In this document: positions 34,826 to 43,461 of the stretch, piece after piece
Numbering within the stretch: the stretch's first letter is position 1
Layout of the letters: the number at the start of each line of letters is the position of its first letter
Assembly: GCA_031378845.1 (NCBI GenBank)
Contig: JANNES010000001.1
Span: forward strand, 1 to 64,000
Direction of reading: 5' to 3'
Length of the DNA stretch: 64,000 bases
DNA from: JAJNPS01 sp031378845
Lineage (GTDB): Bacteria; Pseudomonadota; Alphaproteobacteria; Rhodobacterales; Rhodobacteraceae
Made by a program: the position numbers and the translations under genes
Notes under the pieces: generated by a model
Told to the model about the DNA's origin: nothing
What the model saw: the letters and a program-made list of their open reading frames with translations, nothing else
Database searches by the model: none

Positions 34826-35986
34826 CTACATGCAGGCGTCGTAAAGGGCGCGCAGATTTTGCAGCGTCAGGGGCACAGGGTTGCCACCGCAGGAAGGATC
34901 CTCCAGCGCCATTTCGGCCAACATGTCGAGGTCCGGGCGCTTTACGCCCATTGCCGACAGGTTCGCCGGGATCGCCAGCATCGTGCGCAACTGCATGATC
35001 CGCTGGCGAAAGCCGTCAAAGCCGCCGGGGATGCCCAGATAGGCCGCCGCTGCCTCGATCCGCATCTCGATGGCGGGACGGTTGAAGTCCAACACCATCG
35101 GCATGACGACGGCATTGGTGGTCCCGTGATGCGTGCCGTAGATCGCCCCGACTGGATGGCTCAGGCTGTGGATCGCACCGAGGCCTTTCTGGAACGCCAC
35201 CGCCCCCATCACTGCCGCCGACATCATATGTGCGCGCGCATCCAGATCGTCGGGCGTGCCATAGACGCGGGGCAGGTTTTCAAACACCAGCCGCATCCCT
35301 TCAAGGGCGATGCCTTGGCTCATCGGATGATAAAACGGGCTGCAATACGCCTCAAGGCAATGGGCAAGCGCGTCCATGCCGGTTCCTGCGGTGATGAACT
35401 TTGGCATGCCCACGGTCAGCGCTGGATCGCAGATGGTGGTGGCCGGCATCAGCTTGGGGTGAAAGATGATCTTTTTCTTATGCGTCGCCGAATTGGTCAA
35501 GACGCCTGCGCGACCCACTTCGGAACCCGTCCCGGCGGTCGTCGGCACCGCGATGATCGGCGCGATTTTCGATGCATCGGCGCGGGTGTACCAGTCATCG
35601 ACGTCCTCCAGATCCCAAACTGAAAGGTCTTTTCGTTGATGTGCCATCAGCGCGACCATCTTGCCAAGGTCGAGCGCGGAGCCGCCGCCAAAGCAGATCA
35701 CCCCGTCATGTCCGCCTGCCAGATAGGCCGCAATCCCGGCCGTCATGTTGGCCTCGTTCGGGTTCGGGTCCACGTCGCAGAACATCGCGCGACTCAAGCC
35801 CGCCTTGTCCAGCACATCCAGCGCCGCGGCCGTGATCGGCAGGCTTGCCAGCGCCTTGTCGGTCACCAGCAGTGGCTTTTTCAACCCGATGGATTTGGCG
35901 TGGTCGGCCAATTCTGCGATCCGGCCGACGCCAAACTTGATGGCGGTAGGGTAAGACCAGTTACGGTTGGGGACAGCGTGGCTCAT
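34826..35986 (-). CDS. Iron-containing alcohol dehydrogenase
   Basis: A 386-residue group III (Fe-dependent) alcohol dehydrogenase. NAD-binding GGGSALDLGKM and the metal-site helices GTGMDALAHCLEAY and GAIHSLSHPVGAIYGTHHG are intact. It belongs to the minus-strand operon with an aldehyde dehydrogenase (1 bp upstream) and a glutamine-synthetase-like ligase. In that company it may oxidise a gamma-glutamylated amino alcohol to the aldehyde. Substrate is inferred. Confidence 0.9.
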   Translation of the reverse strand: MSHAVPNRNWSYPTAIKFGVGRIAELADHAKSIGLKKPLLVTDKALASLPITAAALDVLDKAGLSRAMFCDVDPNPNEANMTAGIAAYLAGGHDGVICFGGGSALDLGKMVALMAHQRKDLSVWDLEDVDDWYTRADASKIAPIIAVPTTAGTGSEVGRAGVLTNSATHKKKIIFHPKLMPATTICDPALTVGMPKFITAGTGMDALAHCLEAYCSPFYHPMSQGIALEGMRLVFENLPRVYGTPDDLDARAHMMSAAVMGAVAFQKGLGAIHSLSHPVGAIYGTHHGTTNAVVMPMVLDFNRPAIEMRIEAAAAYLGIPGGFDGFRQRIMQLRTMLAIPANLSAMGVKRPDLDMLAEMALEDPSCGGNPVPLTLQNLRALYDACM

Positions 35987-35987
35987 G

Positions 35988-37367
35988 TCAGACCTTTTTG
36001 AGGTGGTAGGATTTCGGACGGGTCACAGAATGGATGCCAATGTAGGACAGCGATCCGCCGCGCCCGGTATCCTTGCAGCCGGTCCAGCAAAGCGCGGGGT
36101 CAAGATAATCGGCGCGGTTCATGAACACGGTCCCGGTCTCGATCTGCGTGCCGATGGCTGCGGCCGTGTCATAGTCTTGCGTCCAGACCGAGGCGGTAAG
36201 ACCGTAGGGGCTGTCATTCATCAGGCGGATCGCCTCGGCATCGTCCTTGACCTTCATGATCCCGACGACGGGCCCAAAGCTTTCCTCCATCATCACGCGC
36301 ATGGAATGATCAACATTCACCAGGATTTGCGGCGCAAGATAAGCCCCGCCGTCATCTGCCGGGAACAATGCGGGGTCGATCATGGGCTTGGCACCCGCCG
36401 CGATGGCTTCGGCTGTCTGCGCACGCACCACCGCAGCAAAACGTTTGTTCGCCATCGGCCCCAAAGTTGTCTCCGGGTCAAACGGATTGCCCAGTTTCAG
36501 AGCCTTGACCCAAGCCACAGACTTTTCAACAAAGGCATCATATAGCGATTCATGAACATAAATGCGTTCAATGCCACAGCAGCACTGCCCGGCATTATAC
36601 ATCGCCCCGTCCATTAGCGTGTCAACTGCGGCCTCAAGGTTCGCATCGGCCCGGACATATCCCGGATCCTTGCCCCCCAACTCCAGCCCCAGCGCGGTAA
36701 ACGTGCCCGCCGCTGCCTTTTCCATCGCGACCCCGCCACCGACCGATCCGGTAAAGTTCACAAAGCCGAAAGATCGGGCGGCAATCAGGGCCTCGGTCGT
36801 TACATGGTCCAGCACCACGTTCAAGAACACATCTGCAGGCACACCGCCTGCGTGGAACGCCTCCGCGAGACGCTCGCCCACGAGCATGGTTTGGCTCGCA
36901 TGTTTCAGCACGACCGCATTGCCAGCAATCAGCGCGGGGACGAGCGTGTTGATCGTGGTCAGGTACGGATAGTTCCACGGTGCCACGATGAAGACGACGC
37001 CAACGGGTTCGCGCGCGAGATAGCGGCGGAACGTGTCGCTATCTTCGATCATATGCGGGGCCAGCGTTTCGGCCGCGATCTCGGACATGTAGTCGGTTCG
37101 GGCATTCACCCCGCCAAACTCACCGCCAAAGCGCGTCGGGCGGCCCATCTGCCAGGCGATTTCCGTGACGACGACATCCTTCATCTCGTTCAGGCGCGCG
37201 ACCCCGGCTTTGACCAGCGCAATGCGTTCCGCCAAGGGGCGCGCGGCCCAGGCTCTTTGCGCGGCCTTTGCGCGCGCGACGGCGGCTTTCGCGGCGTCAA
37301 GCGTCAGGGGCATCCGTTCGGCATAGACCGAGCCGTCGACGGGCGAGATGAGTTGGATGGGTTTCAT
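35988..37367 (-). CDS. NAD-dependent aldehyde dehydrogenase
   Basis: A 459-residue ALDH. The substrate channel motif FIVAPWNYPYLTTINTL, catalytic Glu in LELGGKDPGYV and catalytic Cys in NAGQCCCGIERIYV are present. The three adjacent cysteines are unusual but occur in some members. It is placed to oxidise the aldehyde made by the adjacent alcohol dehydrogenase. The 5' region holds a REP-like palindrome that separates it from the ligase gene. Confidence 0.9.
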   Translation of the reverse strand: MKPIQLISPVDGSVYAERMPLTLDAAKAAVARAKAAQRAWAARPLAERIALVKAGVARLNEMKDVVVTEIAWQMGRPTRFGGEFGGVNARTDYMSEIAAETLAPHMIEDSDTFRRYLAREPVGVVFIVAPWNYPYLTTINTLVPALIAGNAVVLKHASQTMLVGERLAEAFHAGGVPADVFLNVVLDHVTTEALIAARSFGFVNFTGSVGGGVAMEKAAAGTFTALGLELGGKDPGYVRADANLEAAVDTLMDGAMYNAGQCCCGIERIYVHESLYDAFVEKSVAWVKALKLGNPFDPETTLGPMANKRFAAVVRAQTAEAIAAGAKPMIDPALFPADDGGAYLAPQILVNVDHSMRVMMEESFGPVVGIMKVKDDAEAIRLMNDSPYGLTASVWTQDYDTAAAIGTQIETGTVFMNRADYLDPALCWTGCKDTGRGGSLSYIGIHSVTRPKSYHLKKV

Positions 37368-37375
37368 AGTATCCT

Positions 37376-37435
37376 CGTAGGGCGGGGTTCAGCCCGCCGA
37401 TTGATCGGGCATGGCGGGGTGAGCCCCGCCCTACG
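37376..37435. repeat. REP-like palindrome between ALDH and ligase genes
   Basis: A 60-bp imperfect palindrome: 23-base arms 37376-37398 and 37413-37435 differ at 2 positions, around a 14-base centre. The arms have the form CGTAGGGCGGGG..., a kind of intergenic palindrome that is frequent in Rhodobacterales genomes. Its right end forms the stop codon of the ligase gene. It may be a transcript stabiliser or a spread repeat. Confidence 0.75.
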
Positions 37436-38798
37436 CGCGTTCCAGCAGCCGCTGCCGCTCAAAATCCGTGACCACGCGGTCGGTCTCGGAAATCTCCCAC
37501 TCCGCTGCATGGACATAGTGGTCGACGACATCATCCCCGAACGCGCGGCGCAGCATCGCCGATCCCTTCAGCGCCATCGCCGCATCGCGCAAGGTCTGCG
37601 GAATGTCGCGGGCACCGTCGGCATGGTACATATCGCCCTTCATCTCGGGTTCCAGCACCATCTTGCCTTCGATGCCTGCCAGCCCTGCGGCCAGCAGCGC
37701 CGCGCAGGTGAGATAGGGGTTGATGTCCGATCCCGGAATGCGGCATTCCACGCGCACCGCCTTGGTATGCACGCCGCAAACGCGGAACCCGGCGGTGCGG
37801 TTATCCGCGCTCCAGACCGCCTTGGTGGGAGCGAACATGCCGATGGTGAACCGCTTGTAGCTGTTGACGTTGGGCGCCAGAAACGCCGTAATTTCCTGCG
37901 CATGCGCAAGTTGGCCTGCCATGTACTGCTTCATCACGGCAGACATGCCGTGCGCGTCATCCTTGTCGGCAAAAGACGCCTTGCCGTCCAGCGACCACAG
38001 CGACTGGTGCACATGCGCCGATGACCCAGCCCGCCGGTGGTCATACTTGGCCATGAAGGTGACCGAGCGCCCTTTGGTCCAGGCGATTTCCTTGACGCCG
38101 TTCTTGACGATCACATGGTTGTCCGCGGTATCCAGCGCGTCAGAATAGCGGTAATTGACCTCTTCCTGCCCCGCGTCCGCCTCGCCCTTGGTGTTCTCGA
38201 TGGGAATGCCGGCGCCGTAAAGACCGTTGCGGATGGCACGCATCACCTCCTCTTCCTTCGTGGTCTGGAAGATGTGGTAGTCCTCGTTATAGGCCGAGAT
38301 CGCCTTGAGGCCGGTAAAGTTGCTGTCGCGCAGGGATTCATAAGAGTTTTCAAACAGATAAAACTCCAGCTCCGTCGCCATCATCGGCTCATACCCCAAC
38401 GCGCGGGCGCGGGCGACCTGACGTTTCAGGATCGCACGGGGGCTGATCGCGACCTCTTCATGGGTGTGGTGGTCCAAAAGATCGGCAAGGCAAAGCGCCG
38501 TTCCCGGCAGCCAGGGCAGGGGGCGCAGCGTGGCAAGGTCCGGCTTCATCACATAGTCGCCGTAGCCTTGCGACCATCCAGCGGATTTGTAGCCCGGCAC
38601 CGTCGTCATCTCCATGTCGACGGCAAGGAGGTAGTTGCAGCAATGCGTCTCTTCGTAACCGCCATTGATAAAAAACGCGGCATGAAAGCGCTTGCCCATC
38701 AGGCGGCCCTGCATGTCGATACCGGCCACCAGAACCGTGTCGAGATCACCGCGTGCGACCGCCTCTTTCAGGGCGTCGAGTGTCATTGTTCCCGGCAT
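37431..38798 (-). CDS. Glutamine-synthetase-family gamma-glutamyl ligase
   Basis: A 455-residue GS-fold ligase. Metal-binding ATELEFYLF, GQEEVNYRYSDAL, the ATP/glutamate site HVHQSLW, NSYKRFTIG and the arginine-rich NRTAGFRVCG are present. It lacks features of assimilatory GlnA such as the adenylylated-Tyr loop and matches PuuA/GlnA4-like enzymes that glutamylate amines. ATG 38798 is taken; a longer frame adds an unrelated N-terminus. Together with alcohol and aldehyde dehydrogenases it suggests degradation of an amine or amino alcohol through a gamma-glutamyl intermediate. The TAG stop is contributed by the REP-like repeat. Confidence 0.85.
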   Translation of the reverse strand: MPGTMTLDALKEAVARGDLDTVLVAGIDMQGRLMGKRFHAAFFINGGYEETHCCNYLLAVDMEMTTVPGYKSAGWSQGYGDYVMKPDLATLRPLPWLPGTALCLADLLDHHTHEEVAISPRAILKRQVARARALGYEPMMATELEFYLFENSYESLRDSNFTGLKAISAYNEDYHIFQTTKEEEVMRAIRNGLYGAGIPIENTKGEADAGQEEVNYRYSDALDTADNHVIVKNGVKEIAWTKGRSVTFMAKYDHRRAGSSAHVHQSLWSLDGKASFADKDDAHGMSAVMKQYMAGQLAHAQEITAFLAPNVNSYKRFTIGMFAPTKAVWSADNRTAGFRVCGVHTKAVRVECRIPGSDINPYLTCAALLAAGLAGIEGKMVLEPEMKGDMYHADGARDIPQTLRDAAMALKGSAMLRRAFGDDVVDHYVHAAEWEISETDRVVTDFERQRLLERA

Positions 38799-38885
38799 CG
38801 TAAAAACCCCCACGGATTGCGGCGGCAAGGTGCTGGCCCCTGCCTGCCTTCGTGCCAAGGTCGGCTTTGCGAAAGGTGACTGTCA

Positions 38886-38924
38886 AGATCATTTCTTTTG
38901 TGTAATCTTTGTTCAGATCATTTC
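38886..38924. promoter_or_regulatory. Direct repeat in ligase/RpiR divergent region
   Basis: AGATCATTTC occurs twice (38886-38895 and 38915-38924), 29 bp apart, in the 178-bp region between the divergent ligase and RpiR genes. Spacing near three helical turns would put both on the same DNA face. It is a candidate operator for the RpiR regulator. Confidence 0.35.
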
Positions 38925-38976
38925 AGCTCGGACGAGGGCCGGATATTTTTCCGGACAGTGAGGGGTGGGGGGGCGT

Positions 38977-39858
38977 GTGGATACCAGACCGACGATCGAG
39001 GCGCAGATGCGCGCCGCCATGACCGATCTGACGCGCGCCGAACGGCAAGCTGCAAGTCACATCCTCAGCCATTATCCCGTCTCGGCGCTGGGCTCGATCA
39101 CCGCCCTTGCGCGAGCGGCGGATGTGTCCTCGCCAACCGTGGTGCGACTGGTGCAGAAGCTGGGCTATCGCGGCTATACCGAGTACCAAAAGGCATTGCG
39201 CAAAGAGGTCGAGCAAATTCTGGTGGCCCCCTTGTCGCGGGGGGGCGACGGTGCGGCAGGGCGGGGCCATCCGATGGCGGGCCACGCAGCCACCGTGGTG
39301 CATAATCTGGAACTGACGCTGGCGCAAATCGCCTCGGACGACTTTGCCGCCGTTGCGGGCCTTTTGGCCGATACCGGGCGGCGGGTGGTGATCATGGGGG
39401 GGCGGTTGACCCATGCGCATGCAGACTATCTGGCGACCTTGCTGCGCGTCATCCGATCTGATGTCCGCCATATTGCAGATATGCCCAACGACTGGCAGCA
39501 GGCGCTGCTGGACCTGAGCGCTGGCGATGTGGTGCTGGTGTTCGACATCCGCCGGTATGAGGCAAATGTCATCCAGTTCGCCGAGCTTGCAGCCGAGCAG
39601 GGGGCCGAGGTCGTGCTGATCACCGATCGCTGGCTGTCGCCCGCCGCGGCCCATGCCCGCCATGTGCTGGCCTGCGGGACGCAAGTCCCCTCGGCCTGGG
39701 ATAGCACGGTGACACTTCTTGTGCTTGTCGAGGCGTTGATTGCCCATGTGCAGGGCGTCTTGTGGCAGCAGGCCGAGGATCGGCTGAAACGGCTCGAAGA
39801 CAGCTTTGCGCGCACGCGTTTCTTTCGGGCGGGTCGTGAAAAAAAGGACAAGACATGA
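38977..39858 (+). CDS. MurR/RpiR-family transcriptional regulator
   Basis: A 293-residue regulator. The N-terminal RpiR HTH (residues about 5-80, LTRAERQAASHIL and SSPTVVRLVQKLGYRGYTEY) is followed by a SIS effector domain (about 115-250, VVIMGGRLTHAHADYLATLL). GTG 38977 follows GAGGGGTGGGG; GTG 38965 lies within that purine tract. It is divergent from the ligase-dehydrogenase operon and overlaps the following SDR by ATGA, so it may control both sides. Confidence 0.87.
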   Translation: MDTRPTIEAQMRAAMTDLTRAERQAASHILSHYPVSALGSITALARAADVSSPTVVRLVQKLGYRGYTEYQKALRKEVEQILVAPLSRGGDGAAGRGHPMAGHAATVVHNLELTLAQIASDDFAAVAGLLADTGRRVVIMGGRLTHAHADYLATLLRVIRSDVRHIADMPNDWQQALLDLSAGDVVLVFDIRRYEANVIQFAELAAEQGAEVVLITDRWLSPAAAHARHVLACGTQVPSAWDSTVTLLVLVEALIAHVQGVLWQQAEDRLKRLEDSFARTRFFRAGREKKDKT

Positions 39859-40622
39859 CGGACAGGCTCAAAGGCAAGGTGGCGTTGATCTCCGGCGGGG
39901 CGACGGGCATGGGTGGGGCGGCCTCAAAGCTGTTTGCGGCCGAGGGGGCAAAGGTCGGCATCGTTGATGTAAACCTTGCCGCAGCGCAGGCGACCGTCGC
40001 CGAAATTGTCGCCGCTGGCGGGCAAGCGATCGCGGTGCAGGCCGATGTGTCCAACAGCGCCGAGGTCACCCATGCGGTCCATGCCGTGCAGGCGGCTTTC
40101 GGTCCGATCAGCGTGTTGTTCAATCATGCGGGCACCATCGTGATCAAACCCTTTCTCGAAACGACCGAAGAGGAATGGGACCGCCTGCATGCGATCAACG
40201 TCCGATCCATGTTCCTTGTGACCAAAGCCGTGCTGCCACAGATGATCGCTGCCGGGGGCGGGTCCATCGTCTGCACCTCGTCCATCAGTGCCGTCGCGGG
40301 CACCCCGATGGAGGTGCTTTACGACACCACCAAAGGTGCCTGCCACATGTTCGCCCGTGCCATTGCGGTGGAATTCCGCGACCGGGGCATCCGCTGCAAC
40401 GCCGTTTGCCCCGGTTTTATCGAAACACCGCATGGCCTGCGCGAAGTCCGCGATCTTCAGGCCCTTGGGGTGGATGTCTCCGAGGCTGCGATCGCCGCCG
40501 CCCAAGGCCGCATCGGTCGCGCTGACGAGGTGGCGCAAGCCGCCCTGTTCCTCGCCAGCGACGAGGCAAGTTTCGTCAATGGCACGCATCTTTTCGTCGA
40601 TAACGGCTTTACCGCGGTCTGA
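39855..40622 (+). CDS. SDR-family oxidoreductase
   Basis: A 255-residue classical short-chain dehydrogenase. It has GGATGMGG as cofactor motif, NHAG, the catalytic Ser in CTSSIS and the YDTTK Tyr-Lys pair. The C-terminus VNGTHLFVDNGFTAV is typical. It is translationally coupled to the RpiR gene and so probably belongs to the same pathway as the divergent ligase operon. Substrate is unknown. Confidence 0.87.
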   Translation: MTDRLKGKVALISGGATGMGGAASKLFAAEGAKVGIVDVNLAAAQATVAEIVAAGGQAIAVQADVSNSAEVTHAVHAVQAAFGPISVLFNHAGTIVIKPFLETTEEEWDRLHAINVRSMFLVTKAVLPQMIAAGGGSIVCTSSISAVAGTPMEVLYDTTKGACHMFARAIAVEFRDRGIRCNAVCPGFIETPHGLREVRDLQALGVDVSEAAIAAAQGRIGRADEVAQAALFLASDEASFVNGTHLFVDNGFTAV

Positions 40623-40732
40623 GGCGGGCTGCAGTCAATCTGGGTCAGATTGCATGCAGACCAGGGCAGGTGATCGGCGGGTCTGTTGCGTTTTGCCTTT
40701 GGTAGGGTGTTCCAGATCAAATGTGACACGCT

Positions 40733-41665
40733 CTAGTAGCCAAGCGCGCGATCCACGAGATTCAGGAACGGCAGCCCCGCCTCTCCCCTTTGGATGTTCT
40801 CGGCGATCACGCGTGCAGCGGACGATGCGCGCGTATAGGCGGCGATGTGGGGCGTGACGGTCACCCGAGGATGCGCCCAGAACGGGTGACCCTGCGGCAG
40901 CGGTTCCACGCGGAACACATCCAGTGTCGCATGGCCCACATGCCCCGCGTCCAGCGCGGCCAGCAGGGCTGCATCGTCGATCAGCGCCCCGCGCCCCGGG
41001 TTCACGATCACCGCCCCGCGCGGGAGCATTGCAAGCGTGCGCGCGTTCAGGATGTTTTCGGTCTTGGGCGTCTTGGGCAACAAAAGCACCACGATCTCGG
41101 CGGCGTGCAATGCCTGTGCCAGCCCCGCATCTCCAGCAAGACAGCGCAACCCCGGCACTGTCTTGGCCGTGCGGCTCCAACCTGTCACGGGAAAGTTCAG
41201 CGCCGCCAGCGCTTTGCCCGCCGCCGCGCCAAGCGCGCCCAATCCCAACACCGTCACCGGCCTCTCGCGCGCCAGTTGCGAAAAGGTCGGATCCCACACA
41301 TGCCCCGGATTGACGATATGCCGGTCCATCCCGAGATGATGGCGCAAGACATGCCCTGTCACCCATTCGACCATCTCCTCGGCCAGGGACGGGTCCACCA
41401 TCCGGCACAGAGGCTGCGTCAGGGTCGCATTGCCGACGATCCGCTCCACCCCGGCCCAGAGGCTCAGCACCGCTTTGGTGCGAACGAATGGTGTGAAATC
41501 GTGCAGCGTGGCTGACGGCGCATAGAGGATGTAATCCACCAAAGCCGGGTCGGCTGCCTCGGTCACGAGATCAGCCGCAATCCCTGCTCGGGCCAGCGCC
41601 AGTGGCAGGGCTTCGCGATATTCGTCCCACGAGTCAGGGTCCGCGAAATAAACGGTGAGTGTCAT
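40733..41665 (-). CDS. ghrA: Glyoxylate/hydroxypyruvate reductase A-type 2-hydroxyacid dehydrogenase
   Basis: A 310-residue D-2-hydroxyacid dehydrogenase. The NAD motif is VLGLGALGAAAGKAL; catalytic residues are Arg in NPGRGALID, Glu in VFRVEPLPQGHPFW and His in VTPHIAAYT. Overall length and sequence fit GhrA, which reduces glyoxylate and hydroxypyruvate with NADPH. It stands alone, tail to tail with the SDR gene. Confidence 0.87.
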   Translation of the reverse strand: MTLTVYFADPDSWDEYREALPLALARAGIAADLVTEAADPALVDYILYAPSATLHDFTPFVRTKAVLSLWAGVERIVGNATLTQPLCRMVDPSLAEEMVEWVTGHVLRHHLGMDRHIVNPGHVWDPTFSQLARERPVTVLGLGALGAAAGKALAALNFPVTGWSRTAKTVPGLRCLAGDAGLAQALHAAEIVVLLLPKTPKTENILNARTLAMLPRGAVIVNPGRGALIDDAALLAALDAGHVGHATLDVFRVEPLPQGHPFWAHPRVTVTPHIAAYTRASSAARVIAENIQRGEAGLPFLNLVDRALGY

Positions 41666-41685
41666 TTGAAGGGCGCTCCGCTATG

Positions 41686-42312
41686 TCATGAGGACAGTGT
41701 GACCGCGACATTTATCGCCAACGCAAGGATCACGGTATTGAGAAAGAACGCGACGATGCAATGCAAGAGCACGGCCTTGCGCACCCGACTGTTTGTCACC
41801 GTCACATCCGCAACCTGCGCCGTCATCCCGATCCCAAATCCAAGGTAGAGAAAGTCCCAGATGCCAGGCTCGCCGCCCCCCGGAAAGGCAAGCCCGCCCT
41901 GATCGGCGTCCCGGATCCCGCGACCATAGAACAGATGGGCATAGTGAAAGGCCGCCAGCGTGTGGATCATCGCCCAACCCAGCGGCACCGATGCCAGGGC
42001 CAGTGTTGTCTCCACCCACGAGACGGCGACATCGCGCGTCAGCATGGCCAGGATCGCCGCCAGCCCGACAGCCAGCGCAAGTGCGGCCAGAAAGATGATC
42101 AGCCGCACGCCTTCGTCATCGCTGGCCGCATGCCGGCGCAAGGCTTCGGGCGTCTGGCGCACCAAAGGCAGCATCAGGCCAAGATAGGTCAGATAGAACA
42201 CATCGACCGCCAACAGCGCATGCACTGCGGGTGTCAGCTCGGCAAAGTGCGCAAGGATTGCCGCGATTACGCCCGCGGCAAAGGCAAGATAGAATCGTTC
42301 GTGCCGCCGCAT
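41686..42312 (-). CDS. DUF1345 membrane protein
   Basis: A 208-residue integral membrane protein with about five hydrophobic segments. Family marks are FYLTYLGLM, AFHYAHLFYG and GIWDFLYLGFGIGMTAQVAD. Function is unknown. Its ATG shares one base with the rodA stop (TGATG), so it is cotranscribed with the cell-shape genes, though a role in envelope growth is only a guess. Confidence 0.85.
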   Translation of the reverse strand: MRRHERFYLAFAAGVIAAILAHFAELTPAVHALLAVDVFYLTYLGLMLPLVRQTPEALRRHAASDDEGVRLIIFLAALALAVGLAAILAMLTRDVAVSWVETTLALASVPLGWAMIHTLAAFHYAHLFYGRGIRDADQGGLAFPGGGEPGIWDFLYLGFGIGMTAQVADVTVTNSRVRKAVLLHCIVAFFLNTVILALAINVAVTLSS

Positions 42313-43451
42313 CAGCGCGGCCTGTGGATATGCGCGCTTTGCACCAGCCCGAAACCGACCATCAGGACCAGCATCGCCGATCCGCCATAAGAGAGCAGAG
42401 GCAAGGGCACCCCCACCACCGGCGCCATCCCCATCACCATCGACAGGTTCACCGCGATGTAAAAGAAGAGGTTCGCCGCCACGCCAAGGATCAGCAGCGC
42501 CGAGAACCGGTCCTTGTTTTGCAAAGCTGCGGTCACAAGGAACGCAAGGATCGCCCCGTACAGTGCCAGCAACGAAAACGCGCCGATGAACCCGAACTCT
42601 TCGGCGACAGTGGTAAAGATGAAATCGGTGTGCTTTTCGGGTAGAAAGTTCAACCGGCTTTGGGTGCCTTGCATGAAGCCCTTGCCCGACCAGCCACCCG
42701 ATCCCAGCGCGATCTTGGCCTGGATGATGTTGTAGCCCGCCCCCAGGGGATCGGCCGTCGGGTCCAAAAAGGTGTCGATGCGGCTATACTGGTAGTCATG
42801 CAGCAATTGCCACGGCGTCCCACGGGTCAAAAACACCGCCGCAACCCCCCCGGCGCCCAGCAAGAACACGGCCGCAAAGTACCAAAGGCTGACACCTGCC
42901 GCGAACATGACACTGGCGCCCCCCATTACCAGCATCAGCGACGTGCCAAGATTGGGCTGCATCAGAACGAGGACGGTGGGCGCGATGATCAAGGCCACCG
43001 GCGCCAGCACCCAGGTCGGGCGCGACATCTTTTTCATGTCCAGCCAGTCGTAATAGCTCGCCAGCATCAACACGAGTGCGAATTTCATCATCTCGGAGGG
43101 CTGGAACTGGATGAAGCCGAGGTCGATCCAACGCTGCGCGCCCATGTTGGTGTCGCCAAAGAACTCCACCACCAAAAGCAGCAACATCGAGACAAGATAG
43201 GCCACGCCCGCAACGTTGCGCCAGAACCAGATCGGCACAAACGCCACCACGAACATCAAGACAAGACCCAGCCCGAAATGCCGCATCTGGCGTTCGGCCC
43301 ACAGGTCGAACCGCCCGCCCGCCACCGAATAGAGCATCAGGAATCCGACTGTCGCGACTGCCGTCATCAGCAGGACCAAAGGCCAGTTTACATACAGCAC
43401 CTTGCGCAGGCCGGTGGGCACGGTCTTGACGCGGTATTCCAGAAAACTCAT
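42312..43451 (-). CDS. rodA: Rod-shape peptidoglycan glycosyltransferase RodA
   Basis: A 379-residue SEDS-family polymerase with about ten membrane segments. Signature sequences are GAQRWIDLGFIQFQPSEMMK, the LMQPNLGTSLML stretch, LNFLPEKHTDFIFTTVAEEFG and VVGVPLPLLSYGGSAML. It polymerises lipid II with its partner PBP2 (MrdA), encoded 10 bp upstream. Last recognisable cell-shape gene of the mre operon. Confidence 0.95.
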   Translation of the reverse strand: MSFLEYRVKTVPTGLRKVLYVNWPLVLLMTAVATVGFLMLYSVAGGRFDLWAERQMRHFGLGLVLMFVVAFVPIWFWRNVAGVAYLVSMLLLLVVEFFGDTNMGAQRWIDLGFIQFQPSEMMKFALVLMLASYYDWLDMKKMSRPTWVLAPVALIIAPTVLVLMQPNLGTSLMLVMGGASVMFAAGVSLWYFAAVFLLGAGGVAAVFLTRGTPWQLLHDYQYSRIDTFLDPTADPLGAGYNIIQAKIALGSGGWSGKGFMQGTQSRLNFLPEKHTDFIFTTVAEEFGFIGAFSLLALYGAILAFLVTAALQNKDRFSALLILGVAANLFFYIAVNLSMVMGMAPVVGVPLPLLSYGGSAMLVLMVGFGLVQSAHIHRPR

Positions 43452-43461
43452 CGCGCGCGCC

